In this document: one piece after another, positions 50,007 to 59,998 of the stretch
Position numbering within the stretch: the stretch's first letter is position 1
How the letters are laid out: each line of letters begins with the position of its first letter
Source of the DNA: JANMZO01 sp963763135
GTDB lineage: Bacteria; Actinomycetota; Acidimicrobiia; Acidimicrobiales; JANYDT01
Assembly: GCA_963763135.1 (NCBI GenBank)
Contig: CAVXNJ010000002.1
Location: 372,001-436,000, forward strand
Length of the DNA: 64,000 nucleotides
Direction of reading: 5' to 3'
Position numbers and translations under genes: made by a program
The notes under the pieces: model-generated
The model's input: only the letters and a program-made list of their open reading frames with translations
Told to the model about the DNA's origin: nothing
Databases searched by the model: none

Positions 50007-53000
50007 TTACTTTGACAAATCGACGGTGCGATCGTGCCGGGTTCCGGCCGGCCCGACAACAACGAGCAGCACCGTTTCATCGGTAACGCCAGCGTCTGCC
50101 TCGGTCACCGTCACACCCTGCTCGGCCAACGTTTCAGCTGCGATCTGGGCCGTCCACGTCGTGTAGGCACCAGCAGCGGCGGCAGGCGCAGTGATCTCGA
50201 GTGCGATCCGATCGCTGACCTGCAGACCCGATTCCTTGCGGAGTTCCTGGATCTGACGGATGAGGTCGCGGGCCATACCTTCGGCTTCCAACTCGGGCGT
50301 GGTGGTCGTGTCGAGCACCACGACTCCGGTGTTCCCGGGAAGGGCGAGCGAGCGTTCAGGGTCGGCGGCGACAAGCCGGAGCGAGTACTCGCCTTCTTGA
50401 AGCGCGACACCGGCTGCGGTGATGATGCCGTCGGCGTCCTTGGTCCAGTCGCCCTTCTTCACCGCACCGATGACCTGCTGGACCTGCTTGCCGATGCGCG
50501 GCCCGAGCGCGGCCGGAACGACTTGCAGCTCGAACTTTCCGGCACTGGCCAGATCGGTGGAGAGCAGCACGTCCTTCACGTTGACCTCGTCGGCGATGAT
50601 CGCCACGAACGGCCGCAGTTTCTCGGCGTCGTTCGATGCAACGGTCACTGATGCCAGCGGAAGGCGCACCCGGAGCCCCCGACCCTTGCGGATGGCCGAG
50701 GTCGTCGAACACACGTCGCGCACGCCATCCATGCCGGTCACGAGTGCTTCGTTGTGCGGGAAGTCTTCCGGATTGGGGAAGTCGGTGAGGTGAACGCTCG
50801 ATGACCCCGTGAGCCCCTGGTAGACGGTTTCGACCGTGAGCGGAAGCAGCGGAGCCGCGACCTGACAAACCGTGGTGAGCACGGTATAGAGCACATCGAG
50901 GGCGGTTTCGTCGCCGTCCCAGAATCGCTCACGTGATCTGCGCACATACCAATTCGTAAGCGCGTCTAGGAACACCCGGATCGAGTTGCACGCGGCGAAC
51001 AGGTCGTAGGCATCCATCTGCGCGCGTACATCTGCCACGAGCACGTGAAGCTTGCCGAGGATGTACTCGTCGAGCGGATCGTTTGATTCCGTGCGGAACT
51101 TCGCCTTGTAGTTCGACGCGTTCGCGTAGAGCGTAAAGAACGAGTAGGTGTTCCAGATGGGCAGGAGCACCTGGCGAACGGAGTCGCGGATGCCCTGCTC
51201 GGTCACGATCAGGTCGGTGCCTCGAAGGATCGACGATGACAGAAGGAACCAGCGCATCGCGTCGGAGCCCTGGTTGTCGAACACCTCGTAGACGTCGGGG
51301 TAGTTCTTCAGGCTCTTCGACATCTTTGCGCCGTCGCTGCCGAGCACGATGCCGTGTGCGACGCACGTGTCGAACGCCGGCCGGTCAAATAGCGCGGTGG
51401 CCAGCACGTGCAGCGTGTAGAACCAGCCGCGGGTCTGGCCGATGTACTCGACGATGAAGTCGCCGGGGTAGTGATGCTCGAACCACTCCTTGTTCTCGAA
51501 GGGGTAGTGGACCTGGGCGAACGGCATGGAGCCGGACTCGAACCAGCAGTCGAGCACTTCGATGACGCGACGCATCATCGACTTCCCGGTGGGGTCGTCG
51601 GGATTCGGTCGCACGAGTTCATCGACGGTCGGACGATGAAGGTCGGTCGGACGCACACCGAAGTCGCGTTCGATGTCATCGAGTGAGCCGTAGACGTCGA
51701 TGCGCGGATAGGCCGGGTCGTCGGACTTCCACACCGGGATCGGTGAACCCCAGAAGCGGTTGCGCGAGATTCCCCAGTCACGGGCGTTGGCGATCCACTT
51801 GCCGAAGCTGCCTTCCTTCACGTGCTCGGGCACCCAGGTGATCTGCTTGTTGAGCTCGACCATGCGGTCGCGGAACTTGGTGACCTCCACGAACCAGCTC
51901 GACAGGGCCCGGTAGATCAGCGGCTCGTTGCAGCGCCAGCAGTGGGGGTAGGAGTGGTCGTAGGAGTCGTGGCGCACGAGGCGGCCCATGGCCCGTAGGT
52001 CCTTGATGATGTGCGGGTTGGCCGACAGCACCTGCTGGTCTACGTACGGCGGGACCTCGCTGGTGAAGCGACCCCGCTCGTCGACCGGGTTCACGACGTC
52101 GATACCGAGCGCGTCGGTGACCAACTTGTCTTCTTCACCGAAGGCGGGCGCGATGTGGACGATTCCGGTGCCGTCTTCCGTCGTCACGTATTCGGCGGTC
52201 GCGATCTGAAACGCGTTGGGATGCGAAGCGAAGAAGTCGAACAGCGGCTTGTAGCGCAACCCGGCCAATTCGGAACCCTTAAGCGCGCCTACGACTTCGG
52301 CGTTGGCGAGTTCTTTGGCGTAGGAGGCAACCCGGGACTCGGCGAGGATGTACGTCTTGCCATCGGTCGAGTCGTGCATCTTCACGTAGTCGATGTCGGG
52401 GCCGACCGCGCAGGCCAGGTTGGAGGGCAGCGTCCACGGGGTGGTGGTCCAGGCGAGGAGGACTTCGCCGGTCTCGGCACCGTTGGCGTCGACGAGTGGG
52501 AACGTCACGGTGACGGCCGGATCCTGACGCTGCTTGTACGCGTCGTCCATGCGCAGTTCGGTGTTTGAAAGCGGGGTCTCGCAGCGCCAGCAGTAGGGCA
52601 TGACCCGGAATCCCTCGTAGATGAGGCCCTTGTCGTAGAGCGTCTTGAACGCCCACATGACCGACTCCATGTACGAAAGGTCAAGGGTCTTGTAGTCGTT
52701 CTCGAAGTCGACCCACCGGGCGGCGCGGTTGATGTACGACTCCCACTCGTGGGTGTAGCGCAACACACTGGTGCGGCAGGCCTCGTTGAACTTGTCGATC
52801 CCGAATTCCTTGATCTCGGAGTGACCCGACACGCCGAGTTCCTTCTCCGCCTGCACCTCGGCGGGCATGCCGTGGGTGTCCCAGCCGAAGCGGCGCTCGA
52901 CCCGCTTGCCCCGCATCGTCTGGTAGCGGGGGATGGCGTCTTTCACGTAGCTCGTTAGTAAGTGCCCATAGTGGGGGAGACCGTTGGCGAAGGGAGGGCC

Positions 53001-53174
53001 GTCGTAGAACACGTATTCGTTGGCCCCATTGATGCCCGCTTCACGGTTGTTCACCGAAGTCGTGAAGGTATGGTCGCGGTTCCACTGGGCAATGACCTGG
53101 TCTTCCAGCTTGGGGAACGACGGCGACGCGGGTACCGGGGGATAGGGCGTCTGGGGAGTCTGGCTGTCGGTCAT
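50007..53174 (-). CDS. ileS: Isoleucyl-tRNA synthetase (large, IleS2-like type)
   Basis: 1,055 residues, longer than the ~930-residue E. coli type and matching the eukaryote/archaea-like class found in Actinobacteria. The HIGH motif is HYGH (in GLPHYGHLLTSYVKD); the KMSKS motif is in GAKMSKSLKNYPD; the editing domain carries the TTTPWTLPSNLA segment. It charges tRNA(Ile). The start ATG 53174 has GAGGA nine bases upstream, and this ribosome site is inside the T-box leader. The IleS2 class is often insensitive to mupirocin. Confidence 0.97.
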   Translation of the reverse strand: MTDSQTPQTPYPPVPASPSFPKLEDQVIAQWNRDHTFTTSVNNREAGINGANEYVFYDGPPFANGLPHYGHLLTSYVKDAIPRYQTMRGKRVERRFGWDTHGMPAEVQAEKELGVSGHSEIKEFGIDKFNEACRTSVLRYTHEWESYINRAARWVDFENDYKTLDLSYMESVMWAFKTLYDKGLIYEGFRVMPYCWRCETPLSNTELRMDDAYKQRQDPAVTVTFPLVDANGAETGEVLLAWTTTPWTLPSNLACAVGPDIDYVKMHDSTDGKTYILAESRVASYAKELANAEVVGALKGSELAGLRYKPLFDFFASHPNAFQIATAEYVTTEDGTGIVHIAPAFGEEDKLVTDALGIDVVNPVDERGRFTSEVPPYVDQQVLSANPHIIKDLRAMGRLVRHDSYDHSYPHCWRCNEPLIYRALSSWFVEVTKFRDRMVELNKQITWVPEHVKEGSFGKWIANARDWGISRNRFWGSPIPVWKSDDPAYPRIDVYGSLDDIERDFGVRPTDLHRPTVDELVRPNPDDPTGKSMMRRVIEVLDCWFESGSMPFAQVHYPFENKEWFEHHYPGDFIVEYIGQTRGWFYTLHVLATALFDRPAFDTCVAHGIVLGSDGAKMSKSLKNYPDVYEVFDNQGSDAMRWFLLSSSILRGTDLIVTEQGIRDSVRQVLLPIWNTYSFFTLYANASNYKAKFRTESNDPLDEYILGKLHVLVADVRAQMDAYDLFAACNSIRVFLDALTNWYVRRSRERFWDGDETALDVLYTVLTTVCQVAAPLLPLTVETVYQGLTGSSSVHLTDFPNPEDFPHNEALVTGMDGVRDVCSTTSAIRKGRGLRVRLPLASVTVASNDAEKLRPFVAIIADEVNVKDVLLSTDLASAGKFELQVVPAALGPRIGKQVQQVIGAVKKGDWTKDADGIITAAGVALQEGEYSLRLVAADPERSLALPGNTGVVVLDTTTTPELEAEGMARDLIRQIQELRKESGLQVSDRIALEITAPAAAAGAYTTWTAQIAAETLAEQGVTVTEADAGVTDETVLLVVVGPAGTRHDRTVDLSK

Positions 53175-53182
53175 CTTGGGTC

Positions 53183-53450
53183 CTCGTGCGTGTTAGAAGT
53201 TCACTGCACAGGGACGACCACCGTTACCGGTGTCCGCGGTACCACCCCGCATTGTTCCCGGTTGGCCCTCATCGGACGCCGAAAACCGCTCTTGCTACGG
53301 CCATAACGGGCCTGCCCCGTCCCGGTCTAGTGAGGCTCCGGAGTTGCGTCGTGTCGACGTGGCCCCTTCACCCGTTCTTCGGGAAGCTCCGGGGTGATGG
53401 CCCCTTCACAGCTTTGGGCGTACAGGTTAGCGGCCCGCCGCGCCCTACCC
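53183..53450 (-). promoter_or_regulatory. T-box leader of ileS (tRNA-Ile sensing, probably translational)
   Basis: On the minus strand the T-box bulge reads GGGGTGGTACCGCGG (53234-53248), the universal sequence that pairs with the uncharged tRNA end. The upstream stem I has GGGGCC-ATC-ACCCCGGAGC, placing the Ile specifier codon AUC at 53398-53396, followed by the CCCGAAGAACGGGTG element typical of actinobacterial ileS leaders. The GAGGA ribosome site close to the bulge and the lack of a U-tract point to control of translation. Uncharged tRNA(Ile) would expose the ribosome site. Confidence 0.9.
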
Positions 53451-53520
53451 GGAAGGTTTCCACCGGATTCCACCCGGAGTCCATCGAGCCGATCTCGCTC
53501 TGTCGCGCGAGACTGAACCC

Positions 53521-54465
53521 GTGCCGATCGAACACGCCTACGCACCCGCTGATCCGGACGCTGGGCGCGGCCATCTGCTTGATGTCTTCCTCCCGACCGG
53601 CTCGGGCCCCACGATCCTTCGGCCGGTCGTGATTTGGACCAACGGGTCAGCGTTCCTGTCCGACGACGGCAAGGTCGGCGCGGCCCCAGCGGCCGAGTAC
53701 TTCAACGCTCAGGGTTGGATTGTCGTCGGGGTCAGTGTGCGCTCGAGTCTCCAGGCGACGTTCCCGGCACAGGTCCACGATGTCAAGGCGGCCATCCGAT
53801 GGCTGCGGGCCCATGCCGACGAGTTCGCCATCGACGTCACCCGGATCGCGATCATGGGCAATTCCTCAGGCGGTTGGGTATCGGCGATGGCCGGTCTCAC
53901 CGCGTCGAACGCGGAATTGGATGGTTCTGTGGGCGAGCATCTCGACCAGAACTGTTCGGTGCAAGCTGTGGTCGACCTGTACGGTCCGACCGACTTTCTC
54001 GCCATGGACGCGCACATGACACCCGATGCAACGGCCGCGTTCAACGCCATGCTGAAGACGACCGACGGACACAATGATCCGAAGTCACCCGAGTCACTTT
54101 TGCTCGGCGCGCCTATTCAGACCGTCCCCGAGGAGTGTGCGGCCTCCTACCCCGGAACGTATGCGCACGTAGATGCACCGGCGACGCTCATCGTTCACGG
54201 TCAGGACGATCCGCTCGTGCCGCACCATCAGAGCGAATCCCTGTTTCAGGCGTTGTGGGACGCCGGGGCGGATGCGACGTTCGTCTCGATCCCGAACCTC
54301 GGTCATGAACACCCGTTTGTCGACGACCCGACCCGCTCAGCCGATCGGAGCGTTACGACCACTCGTCCGATCGATGACCGGGTTGTGGCCTTGCTGCGAG
54401 AACAGGGCCCGACCTGGGCGGCCATCCACGCCTTTCTCGCCGACGCAATGCGCGTCGGGCGCTAG
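53521..54465 (+). CDS. Alpha/beta hydrolase (BD-FAE / lipase-esterase family)
   Basis: 314 residues from GTG 53521. The nucleophile elbow is GNSSGGW, the acid is in HGQDDPLVPHHQS, and the His in NLGHEHPF. YGPTDFLAMDAHM and the fold order match carboxylesterases of the BD-FAE type. No signal peptide. It is divergent from ileS, the start being about 70 bp from the 5' end of the T-box. Substrate unknown. Confidence 0.88.
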   Translation: MPIEHAYAPADPDAGRGHLLDVFLPTGSGPTILRPVVIWTNGSAFLSDDGKVGAAPAAEYFNAQGWIVVGVSVRSSLQATFPAQVHDVKAAIRWLRAHADEFAIDVTRIAIMGNSSGGWVSAMAGLTASNAELDGSVGEHLDQNCSVQAVVDLYGPTDFLAMDAHMTPDATAAFNAMLKTTDGHNDPKSPESLLLGAPIQTVPEECAASYPGTYAHVDAPATLIVHGQDDPLVPHHQSESLFQALWDAGADATFVSIPNLGHEHPFVDDPTRSADRSVTTTRPIDDRVVALLREQGPTWAAIHAFLADAMRVGR

Positions 54466-54471
54466 CGGTAG

Positions 54472-55008
54472 CTATCCGGCCCGGCGGGCCTGAAACGGGT
54501 AGAAGGTGTTGGCCGGTGTTCCAGCACCGTCGCCGGCACGCTCAAGCGTCACGACGAGGCCGCCTAGATCGGGACGAGTCCAGATCATGTGGCCGTCCGC
54601 GTCGAGTTCTCTCGTGACCTTGATGCCGGGAATCCCGACCGGGCGCAGCACGAACACGCCCTCCTCATACGTTGCGATCACGTGGATCGGCGTAGCAAAG
54701 TCAAAGGCCGACACGTCGTGGACGCCGTTCTCCTCTGTCCCGTCGGCCCGGGCATCGGCAATCGTGCCCCCACCCATGTCGACGATCCGGTTACCGCACT
54801 GCTCGATGCGTTCCATGTACGACATGATTCGGTCGTCGGCGGGAACCGGTTGGCCGGCACGTTCTGCTCGTAGCGTCTTCCACAATCCCCGAAGGTCAGG
54901 CGCCCCCTCAACGAGCGGCTCGGTGCAACCCCGGAGCACCGGTTCCGGAAAGAACTCGGCGTAGCCGCCGAGCGGGGTGTGGGCCACGGGAATGTCGTCT
55001 GCTCGCAT
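54472..55008 (-). CDS. Conserved hypothetical protein (small beta protein)
   Basis: 178 residues. Conserved-looking blocks are RGCTEPLVEGAPDLRGLWKT, RIEQCGNRIVDMGGG, DGTEENGVHDV and VFVLRPVGIPGIKVTREL, suggesting a beta-barrel fold such as a lipocalin-like one, but this is a guess. Such proteins appear to be common in Actinobacteria without a known role. It is convergent with the esterase (6-bp gap) and divergent from miaA. Confidence 0.6.
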   Translation of the reverse strand: MRADDIPVAHTPLGGYAEFFPEPVLRGCTEPLVEGAPDLRGLWKTLRAERAGQPVPADDRIMSYMERIEQCGNRIVDMGGGTIADARADGTEENGVHDVSAFDFATPIHVIATYEEGVFVLRPVGIPGIKVTRELDADGHMIWTRPDLGGLVVTLERAGDGAGTPANTFYPFQARRAG

Positions 55009-55072
55009 CGGCGGCAGCGTACACGGGTCGCCGCTGATCGAGCGGGTCGCTCGCGTGAGCGAGACTGGGCGG

Positions 55073-55993
55073 GTGACTCGTCTGGCAATTGTTGGTCCTA
55101 CGGCGACGGGGAAGACTGCGCTGGCACTGCACGTGGCCCGTCTATTGGCAGATCATGGTGTTCACGCCGAGATCGTCTCGGCCGACTCGATGTCCGTCTA
55201 CCGAGGAATGGATATCGGTACGGCAAAGCCTTCGGCCGCCGAACTCGCCGCTGTGCCGCACCATCTCGTTAGCATCGTGGACCCAACGGTTGAGTACTCG
55301 GTGGCCGACTACCAGCGGGGCGCCCTGGCGGCAATCGCCGATATCGAATCACGCGGTGGTCTGGCGATCCTGGTTGGAGGAACCGGCCTTTACGTGGACG
55401 CAGTGGTCGACGAACTCACGATGCCCGGCCAGTTCCCGGACGTGAAAGCGGAGTTGGAGGCTGAACCCGATGTTGCAGTTCTCTACGCGCGCTTAGTATC
55501 TATGGACCCGCTCGCCGCGACTCGCATGGAACCGACCAATCGTCGGCGAATAGTACGTGCACTGGAGGTCTGCGTCGGCAGCGGACGACCATTTTCTTCG
55601 TTTGGCCCGGGCCTGAAGGAGTCCCAGATCGCAAATCGATGGACCATCTTCGGGCTGCTGTGGCCCCGCACCGATCTGGCATCTCGCATCGCTCAGCGCT
55701 ACCAATTGCAGATGCAGGCCGGCTTTCTCAACGAAGCCTCAGCGCTCCTCAACCAGTTCGGCGACACGCTTTCGCGCACGGCCCGCCAGGCGCTCGGCTA
55801 TCGCGAACTGTGGAACCACCTGGAGTCACCCGACGCCTACCCACTCGATTCCGCTCTCGCCGATGCCGTACTTCGCACCCGCCAATTCTCGGTTCGCCAG
55901 GAACGCTGGTTTCGGCGAGACCAACGCATCACGTGGCTCGACGCCTCTGTCGACAACGCCGTCCAGGTCGCGTCATCGGTGACGCACTGTTGA
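55073..55993 (+). CDS. miaA: tRNA dimethylallyltransferase
   Basis: 306 residues from GTG 55073 (another GTG at 55055 is possible). P-loop VGPTATGKTALAL, SADSMSVYRGMDIGTAKP, HHLVSIVDPTVEYSVADYQ, GGTGLYVDAVVD and EPTNRRRIVRALEV are the family motifs. It adds the dimethylallyl group to A37, the step before MiaB. It is rather far (17 kb) from miaB, although the two act in sequence. Confidence 0.96.
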   Translation: MTRLAIVGPTATGKTALALHVARLLADHGVHAEIVSADSMSVYRGMDIGTAKPSAAELAAVPHHLVSIVDPTVEYSVADYQRGALAAIADIESRGGLAILVGGTGLYVDAVVDELTMPGQFPDVKAELEAEPDVAVLYARLVSMDPLAATRMEPTNRRRIVRALEVCVGSGRPFSSFGPGLKESQIANRWTIFGLLWPRTDLASRIAQRYQLQMQAGFLNEASALLNQFGDTLSRTARQALGYRELWNHLESPDAYPLDSALADAVLRTRQFSVRQERWFRRDQRITWLDASVDNAVQVASSVTHC

Positions 55994-56403
55994 GAGTCGG
56001 CTGCACCGCATCAAAATCCCGCCGTAGCAGCGCTTATGTCGCAGTTCAAAGGGGTCGAGGAAGGTGGGGTGCATAGACTGCGGCCAGTGTCACGAACATC
56101 GTGGCGGCTCACTTTCGGCACGATCTCGGATTCGCCCACGGGGATCGAGTCCGCCCGACACCGAAATCGGGAGACCAAGGTGAAATCCGCCCGGACTCGT
56201 GAATGTTGGCGCGGCAACGGTGTTGGACCGGGATCGGTCCGGAGCTTGGAGGATCAGCCCGGTTGGGCCGCAGCCCAGACGGCAACGGCTTTATGTGAAA
56301 TGACGCGTGGGCGCCCTGTCATTTGGAGGTACTGCTTTGCTATCGTGATGACCCGGAGCGTTTTGGGTGATGAGTGGTTTACGGGCGTGAGAGGGTACTC
56401 AGG
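55994..56403. other. 410-bp gap before the glycosyltransferase pair
   Basis: No gene is supported: the open frames here have poor codon bias. It probably holds the promoter of the glycosyltransferase operon. Confidence 0.4.
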
Positions 56404-57552
56404 TTGACAGCTTCAATGTCGGAGAAGGACCGTCGGCGGGTCTTTCAAATTTCTTTCGCCCATGCAACCGACGACGGGCGGATCCGGGGCAAACTCTGCC
56501 CGAGTTTGGTGGCCGCCGGTTACGACGTTCATTTCATGGCACCCGGACCCGATAGGGGTCTTTGCGACGATGGGGTTACGGTATATCCGCTTCCGAAAAT
56601 CTACTCTCGTGTTGAGAAAATCACATTCAGGCGAAAGCTGGCGCGTCAGGTAGCGGCGATGCAGCCTGACATCGTTCATGTGCATGAACCGGTTCTGCTC
56701 GGATCCGTCATAGCGGCGGCGCCCAACGCCCGAATCGTCTGGGATGTGCACGAGGACTACGAAACGATTCTCGCCGGCCATATCGCGATTCCACCGCGTC
56801 TTCGTCGAGCAGTTTGGCGGTTGTGGGATTTTCGAGAACGGCAGCTTTTGAAGAAGGTCGATCTCGTCTTGGCCGCAACGCCAGGGGTCGAAGCACGATA
56901 CCTCCCCCTCCACGACAACGTGGTTTGTGTACCGAATTATCCTGAATTGGAAGTATTCGATGGCAGCCACAACTGGACGCACCCGCACGCGGTATTCGCA
57001 GGATCGATCGAGCCCAATCGGGGGGTCATTGAGACGATTAAAGCCCTGGGGATAACCAGGCGAAAGGGACTGCGTATCAAGTACACAATCGCCGGTCCGG
57101 TCTGCACGACGGCACTTGAACACGAAATTCGCGAGACGATCACGACTGAGGGGTTGGACGACGACGTTCGATATCTCGGTCCCATCCCGCGTGCTGATGT
57201 CATAGCGCTTTTGCAGACAGCCACCATTGGTGTGGTGGCTCATCTTCCGGAATCACAGGGTGATATTGCATGGCCGGTGAAGATGTTTGAATACATGGCC
57301 TGTGGTCTGCCGCTGCTCTATTCGACCCTCGGAGCCATGGTCGAAATCGCTGATGGGGAGCAGATCGGCGTCCCGGTTCCAGCCGGAGACGTTGCCGCCA
57401 TCGCCGCCGCGTTCGAGAAACTCGCGACCGATGCCGAGTTCTGCGAGGCATCGAGCCGAAAAGGTCGCGAGATGATCCGGAGCCGTTACTCGTGGAGCCA
57501 CGTGGAAAAGCGTCTGGTGATCAAATTCGAAGAGTTGACGAGGCGCCAGTGA
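56404..57552 (+). CDS. Glycosyltransferase family 4 protein
   Basis: 382 residues. The start TTG 56404 has GAGAGGG nine bases upstream; ATG 56416 is the alternative. A GT-B fold: N-terminal domain with QISFAHATDDGRIRGK, PDIVHVHEPVLLGS and WDVHEDYETI, and a C-terminal domain with VFAGSIEPNRGVIETIKAL, YLGPIPRADVIALL and the nucleotide-sugar site near VKMFEYMACGLPLL. It likely builds an exopolysaccharide or glycolipid. It lies 31 bp before the next glycosyltransferase and is probably co-transcribed; a tandem GTCTGTGA repeat lies in that gap. Confidence 0.9.
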   Translation: MTASMSEKDRRRVFQISFAHATDDGRIRGKLCPSLVAAGYDVHFMAPGPDRGLCDDGVTVYPLPKIYSRVEKITFRRKLARQVAAMQPDIVHVHEPVLLGSVIAAAPNARIVWDVHEDYETILAGHIAIPPRLRRAVWRLWDFRERQLLKKVDLVLAATPGVEARYLPLHDNVVCVPNYPELEVFDGSHNWTHPHAVFAGSIEPNRGVIETIKALGITRRKGLRIKYTIAGPVCTTALEHEIRETITTEGLDDDVRYLGPIPRADVIALLQTATIGVVAHLPESQGDIAWPVKMFEYMACGLPLLYSTLGAMVEIADGEQIGVPVPAGDVAAIAAAFEKLATDAEFCEASSRKGREMIRSRYSWSHVEKRLVIKFEELTRRQ

Positions 57553-57583
57553 AGTCTGTGACGTCTGTGAAACCTGTGACCTG

Positions 57584-58828
57584 ATGAGAATTCTTGCGGT
57601 CGCCCCCGACTTTCCGCACCAGAACCATCCCTATTCAGGAATCTTCTCGCAGCGGATCGTTTCGACGCTGAGCGAGATGGGTCACGACGTCGAGGTTCTC
57701 TGCCCCAAACCCTTCGTTCCTCCGGGCGTCGGACGCATCGGCCGGTGGAGGCAATACGATTCCATTCCGAACCGCTACGAAATCGGGGAGGTGCTGGTGA
57801 CACGCCCATCGATTCCGATTGTGCCGGGCGTGTTGAACGCATTTTGGGCGGACACGAGCGCCTGGCTGGTCCTGCGTTGGAAGGTGTTGTCACGCCATAG
57901 GGCCGATCCGTTCGATGCGGTTCTCGGCTTTGATCTGGGTGGCAGCGGCGGGCTCGCCTGGCGTTTGGCCGGCGACCTCCGGGTTCCGTCGGCCGGATGG
58001 GCGTTCGGAAGCGAAGTGCGGTCGGTGCCCGAGTCGGGCGAAGGCCGCTCGGTAGCACGGGCGATCAGGCACCTCGATCTGGTGTTCTACCAGAGCTCGG
58101 AGCTTCGGCAGTGCGCCGGGCAACTGGTCGGCAAGGACCTGTCGCTGGCGCCGAGTTCCGAGACCCATGTCGTCCTGCCCCACGGGATTCGAGTCGACGC
58201 TCCGCTGCCGACTGGTTCCCGAACGGACACCTTCGGAGCGCTTTCCATCGCGGCTGATCGCGAGATCTTGCTGTTTGTCGGCCGCATCATCCGCGACAAA
58301 GGGGTGTTCGAGCTCGTCGATGCGTTCGGTGGACTGTGCCAGACGAACAGCAATGCCGTGCTGGTCCTGGTCGGCGCCATTCCCCATCGCGATGCCAGTG
58401 CCGAACTGCAAGCGGTGGTGACAGCCCGAGGGCTCGACGATCGAATACGAATCGTGCCGTCGATGCGACCGGATCAGATCCCCGGCCTGTTGAGTGCAGC
58501 AGATCTATTCGTATTCACGAGTCACCTGGAAGGAATGCCGAACGCCGTACTGGAGGCGATGCACGCCGGGACACCCACCATCGCATATGACATTCCGCCA
58601 TTGCGCGAAGCCGACCCGACAGGAAACGCGTTGAAATTCGTTCCGAGATCCGACGTGGAAGCGCTGCGATTGGCGATCGAGTCCCTGCTGAGCAACAAAT
58701 TCGAACGAGCCGAGAGGTCATCGGCGGGCCGGAGAATCGCGGAGCGGAAGTTCGATATGCGCCGCAACCTTGCCATTGCGGTTGAGCATCTTGCGCAAGC
58801 TCGACTTCGACGTCTCACAAGCGACTGA
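57584..58828 (+). CDS. Glycosyltransferase family 4 protein
   Basis: 414 residues. GT-B fold with the N-terminal DFPHQNHPYSGIFSQR, FVGRIIRDKGVFELVDAFGG, IVPSMRPDQIPGLLSAAD and the ExxxxxxxE motif EGMPNAVLEA (Glu residues of the donor site). No signal peptide or membrane helix. Operon with the preceding glycosyltransferase; acts on the same envelope glycan by inference. Confidence 0.93.
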   Translation: MRILAVAPDFPHQNHPYSGIFSQRIVSTLSEMGHDVEVLCPKPFVPPGVGRIGRWRQYDSIPNRYEIGEVLVTRPSIPIVPGVLNAFWADTSAWLVLRWKVLSRHRADPFDAVLGFDLGGSGGLAWRLAGDLRVPSAGWAFGSEVRSVPESGEGRSVARAIRHLDLVFYQSSELRQCAGQLVGKDLSLAPSSETHVVLPHGIRVDAPLPTGSRTDTFGALSIAADREILLFVGRIIRDKGVFELVDAFGGLCQTNSNAVLVLVGAIPHRDASAELQAVVTARGLDDRIRIVPSMRPDQIPGLLSAADLFVFTSHLEGMPNAVLEAMHAGTPTIAYDIPPLREADPTGNALKFVPRSDVEALRLAIESLLSNKFERAERSSAGRRIAERKFDMRRNLAIAVEHLAQARLRRLTSD

Positions 58829-58875
58829 CGAAGAATCCATCGACGGCCGCCGATCGGAGCGGCAAGAATCAACGG

Positions 58876-59472
58876 ATGTCTGAAGAAGCAAAACCGCGGC
58901 CCGCCCGGGTTCCGAACCGGGAACTGACCGCTACCACGCACGATGGAACGGTAATCACCGTCAGGCAGTGGCGTTCCAGCGACCTCGACACCTACCACGA
59001 AGCGATGCACGCGAGCTATGAGCATCTGATGCCGTGGATGCCGTGGGCGGCTGTCGAACCTCAGGAGATCGAAGCCCACGAGGCGCTTCTGAATCGCTGG
59101 AACGCGACGTGGGATTTCGATGACTTCGTCTACGGGATCTTCGTCGGCCAGACCGCCGTCGGGGGCAGTGGGCTGCACAACCGCATCGGTGCTCACGGCT
59201 GGGAGATCGGCTACTGGGTGCACCCCGACTTCGAAGGTCGCGGCATCATCGGTGCGACAGTACGCGCGCTTACAGATGAGGCGTTTGCCGACCCGACGAT
59301 CGAGTGTGTCGAAATTCGGTGTGACGCCACCAACGTTCGGAGCGCCAACGTTCCGCAACGCGTCGGATACTCGCTGGTTGCGGAAGAAACTCGCATTCCG
59401 GTGGCGCCGGCTGAGACGGAGACGACCTTCGTCTACCGCGTCGAGCGGGATACGTGGTTCACGGGGAAGTGA
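58876..59472 (+). CDS. GNAT family N-acetyltransferase (RimJ/RimL-like)
   Basis: 198 residues. Acetyl-CoA site GYWVHPDFEGRGIIGATVRA and EIRCDATNVRSANVPQRVGY are the usual motifs A and B; HEALLNRW lies before them. Likely acetylates an amine or protein N-terminus. Its last 14 bp overlap the convergent gene. Confidence 0.9.
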   Translation: MSEEAKPRPARVPNRELTATTHDGTVITVRQWRSSDLDTYHEAMHASYEHLMPWMPWAAVEPQEIEAHEALLNRWNATWDFDDFVYGIFVGQTAVGGSGLHNRIGAHGWEIGYWVHPDFEGRGIIGATVRALTDEAFADPTIECVEIRCDATNVRSANVPQRVGYSLVAEETRIPVAPAETETTFVYRVERDTWFTGK

Positions 59473-59944
59473 ACGTCGCTCCGGCGGCGGGGATCTCGGG
59501 CCACGGTTCGCCCGACGTGCCGGCCTTGAGCAGGGATTCGACGCCGGCGATATACGACGCCGGAAACCCCAACGGCCGCATCGGAGGAAGAACGGCGATT
59601 TCCAGATATCCGGGCCGCGGCAACCCGCTCCTCGACGATACCGATCGGTAGACGAAGGCGGTGTCGATGGCGCCGGCTTCGAGGCTCACTTCCTCCCGAA
59701 CATAGAGACCCTCACCCACCGCTTCGAACCGGTCGAGCGCCTCCAGATCAGAAACGTCGCAGGACCACAGCAAACCATGAACGGTCGAGCCCGGCGAATG
59801 GCGGATCGACAAAACGCCGTGCTCGTTGATGAACAGCTCCCAGGCGTTGATCTGTGCAGGTCCGAGGGCGACGGCTCCCGGCGCCAGCGCTGCCATCTGG
59901 GGCGTGTAGAGATTCGAACCGTAGGCGAAGTAGTGGTGCCCCAT
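59459..59944 (-). CDS. Gamma-glutamylcyclotransferase-like (GGCT/AIG2) protein
   Basis: 161 residues. HHYFAYGSNLYTPQM at the start is the family signature; LDRFEAVGEGLYVREEV holds the catalytic-type Glu region. It may act in glutathione-like or gamma-glutamyl peptide turnover, but the substrates of bacterial members vary. Confidence 0.88.
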   Translation of the reverse strand: MGHHYFAYGSNLYTPQMAALAPGAVALGPAQINAWELFINEHGVLSIRHSPGSTVHGLLWSCDVSDLEALDRFEAVGEGLYVREEVSLEAGAIDTAFVYRSVSSRSGLPRPGYLEIAVLPPMRPLGFPASYIAGVESLLKAGTSGEPWPEIPAAGATFTSP

Positions 59945-59998
59945 GGGCTCAGGGTACCTGCTGGGGACGCTGTTTCCGCCTGAATCCGGGTTGGGTGC

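Noticed and set aside
56036..56407. 123-codon frame before the glycosyltransferases
   Set aside because: Irregular composition, no ribosome site and no recognisable pattern.
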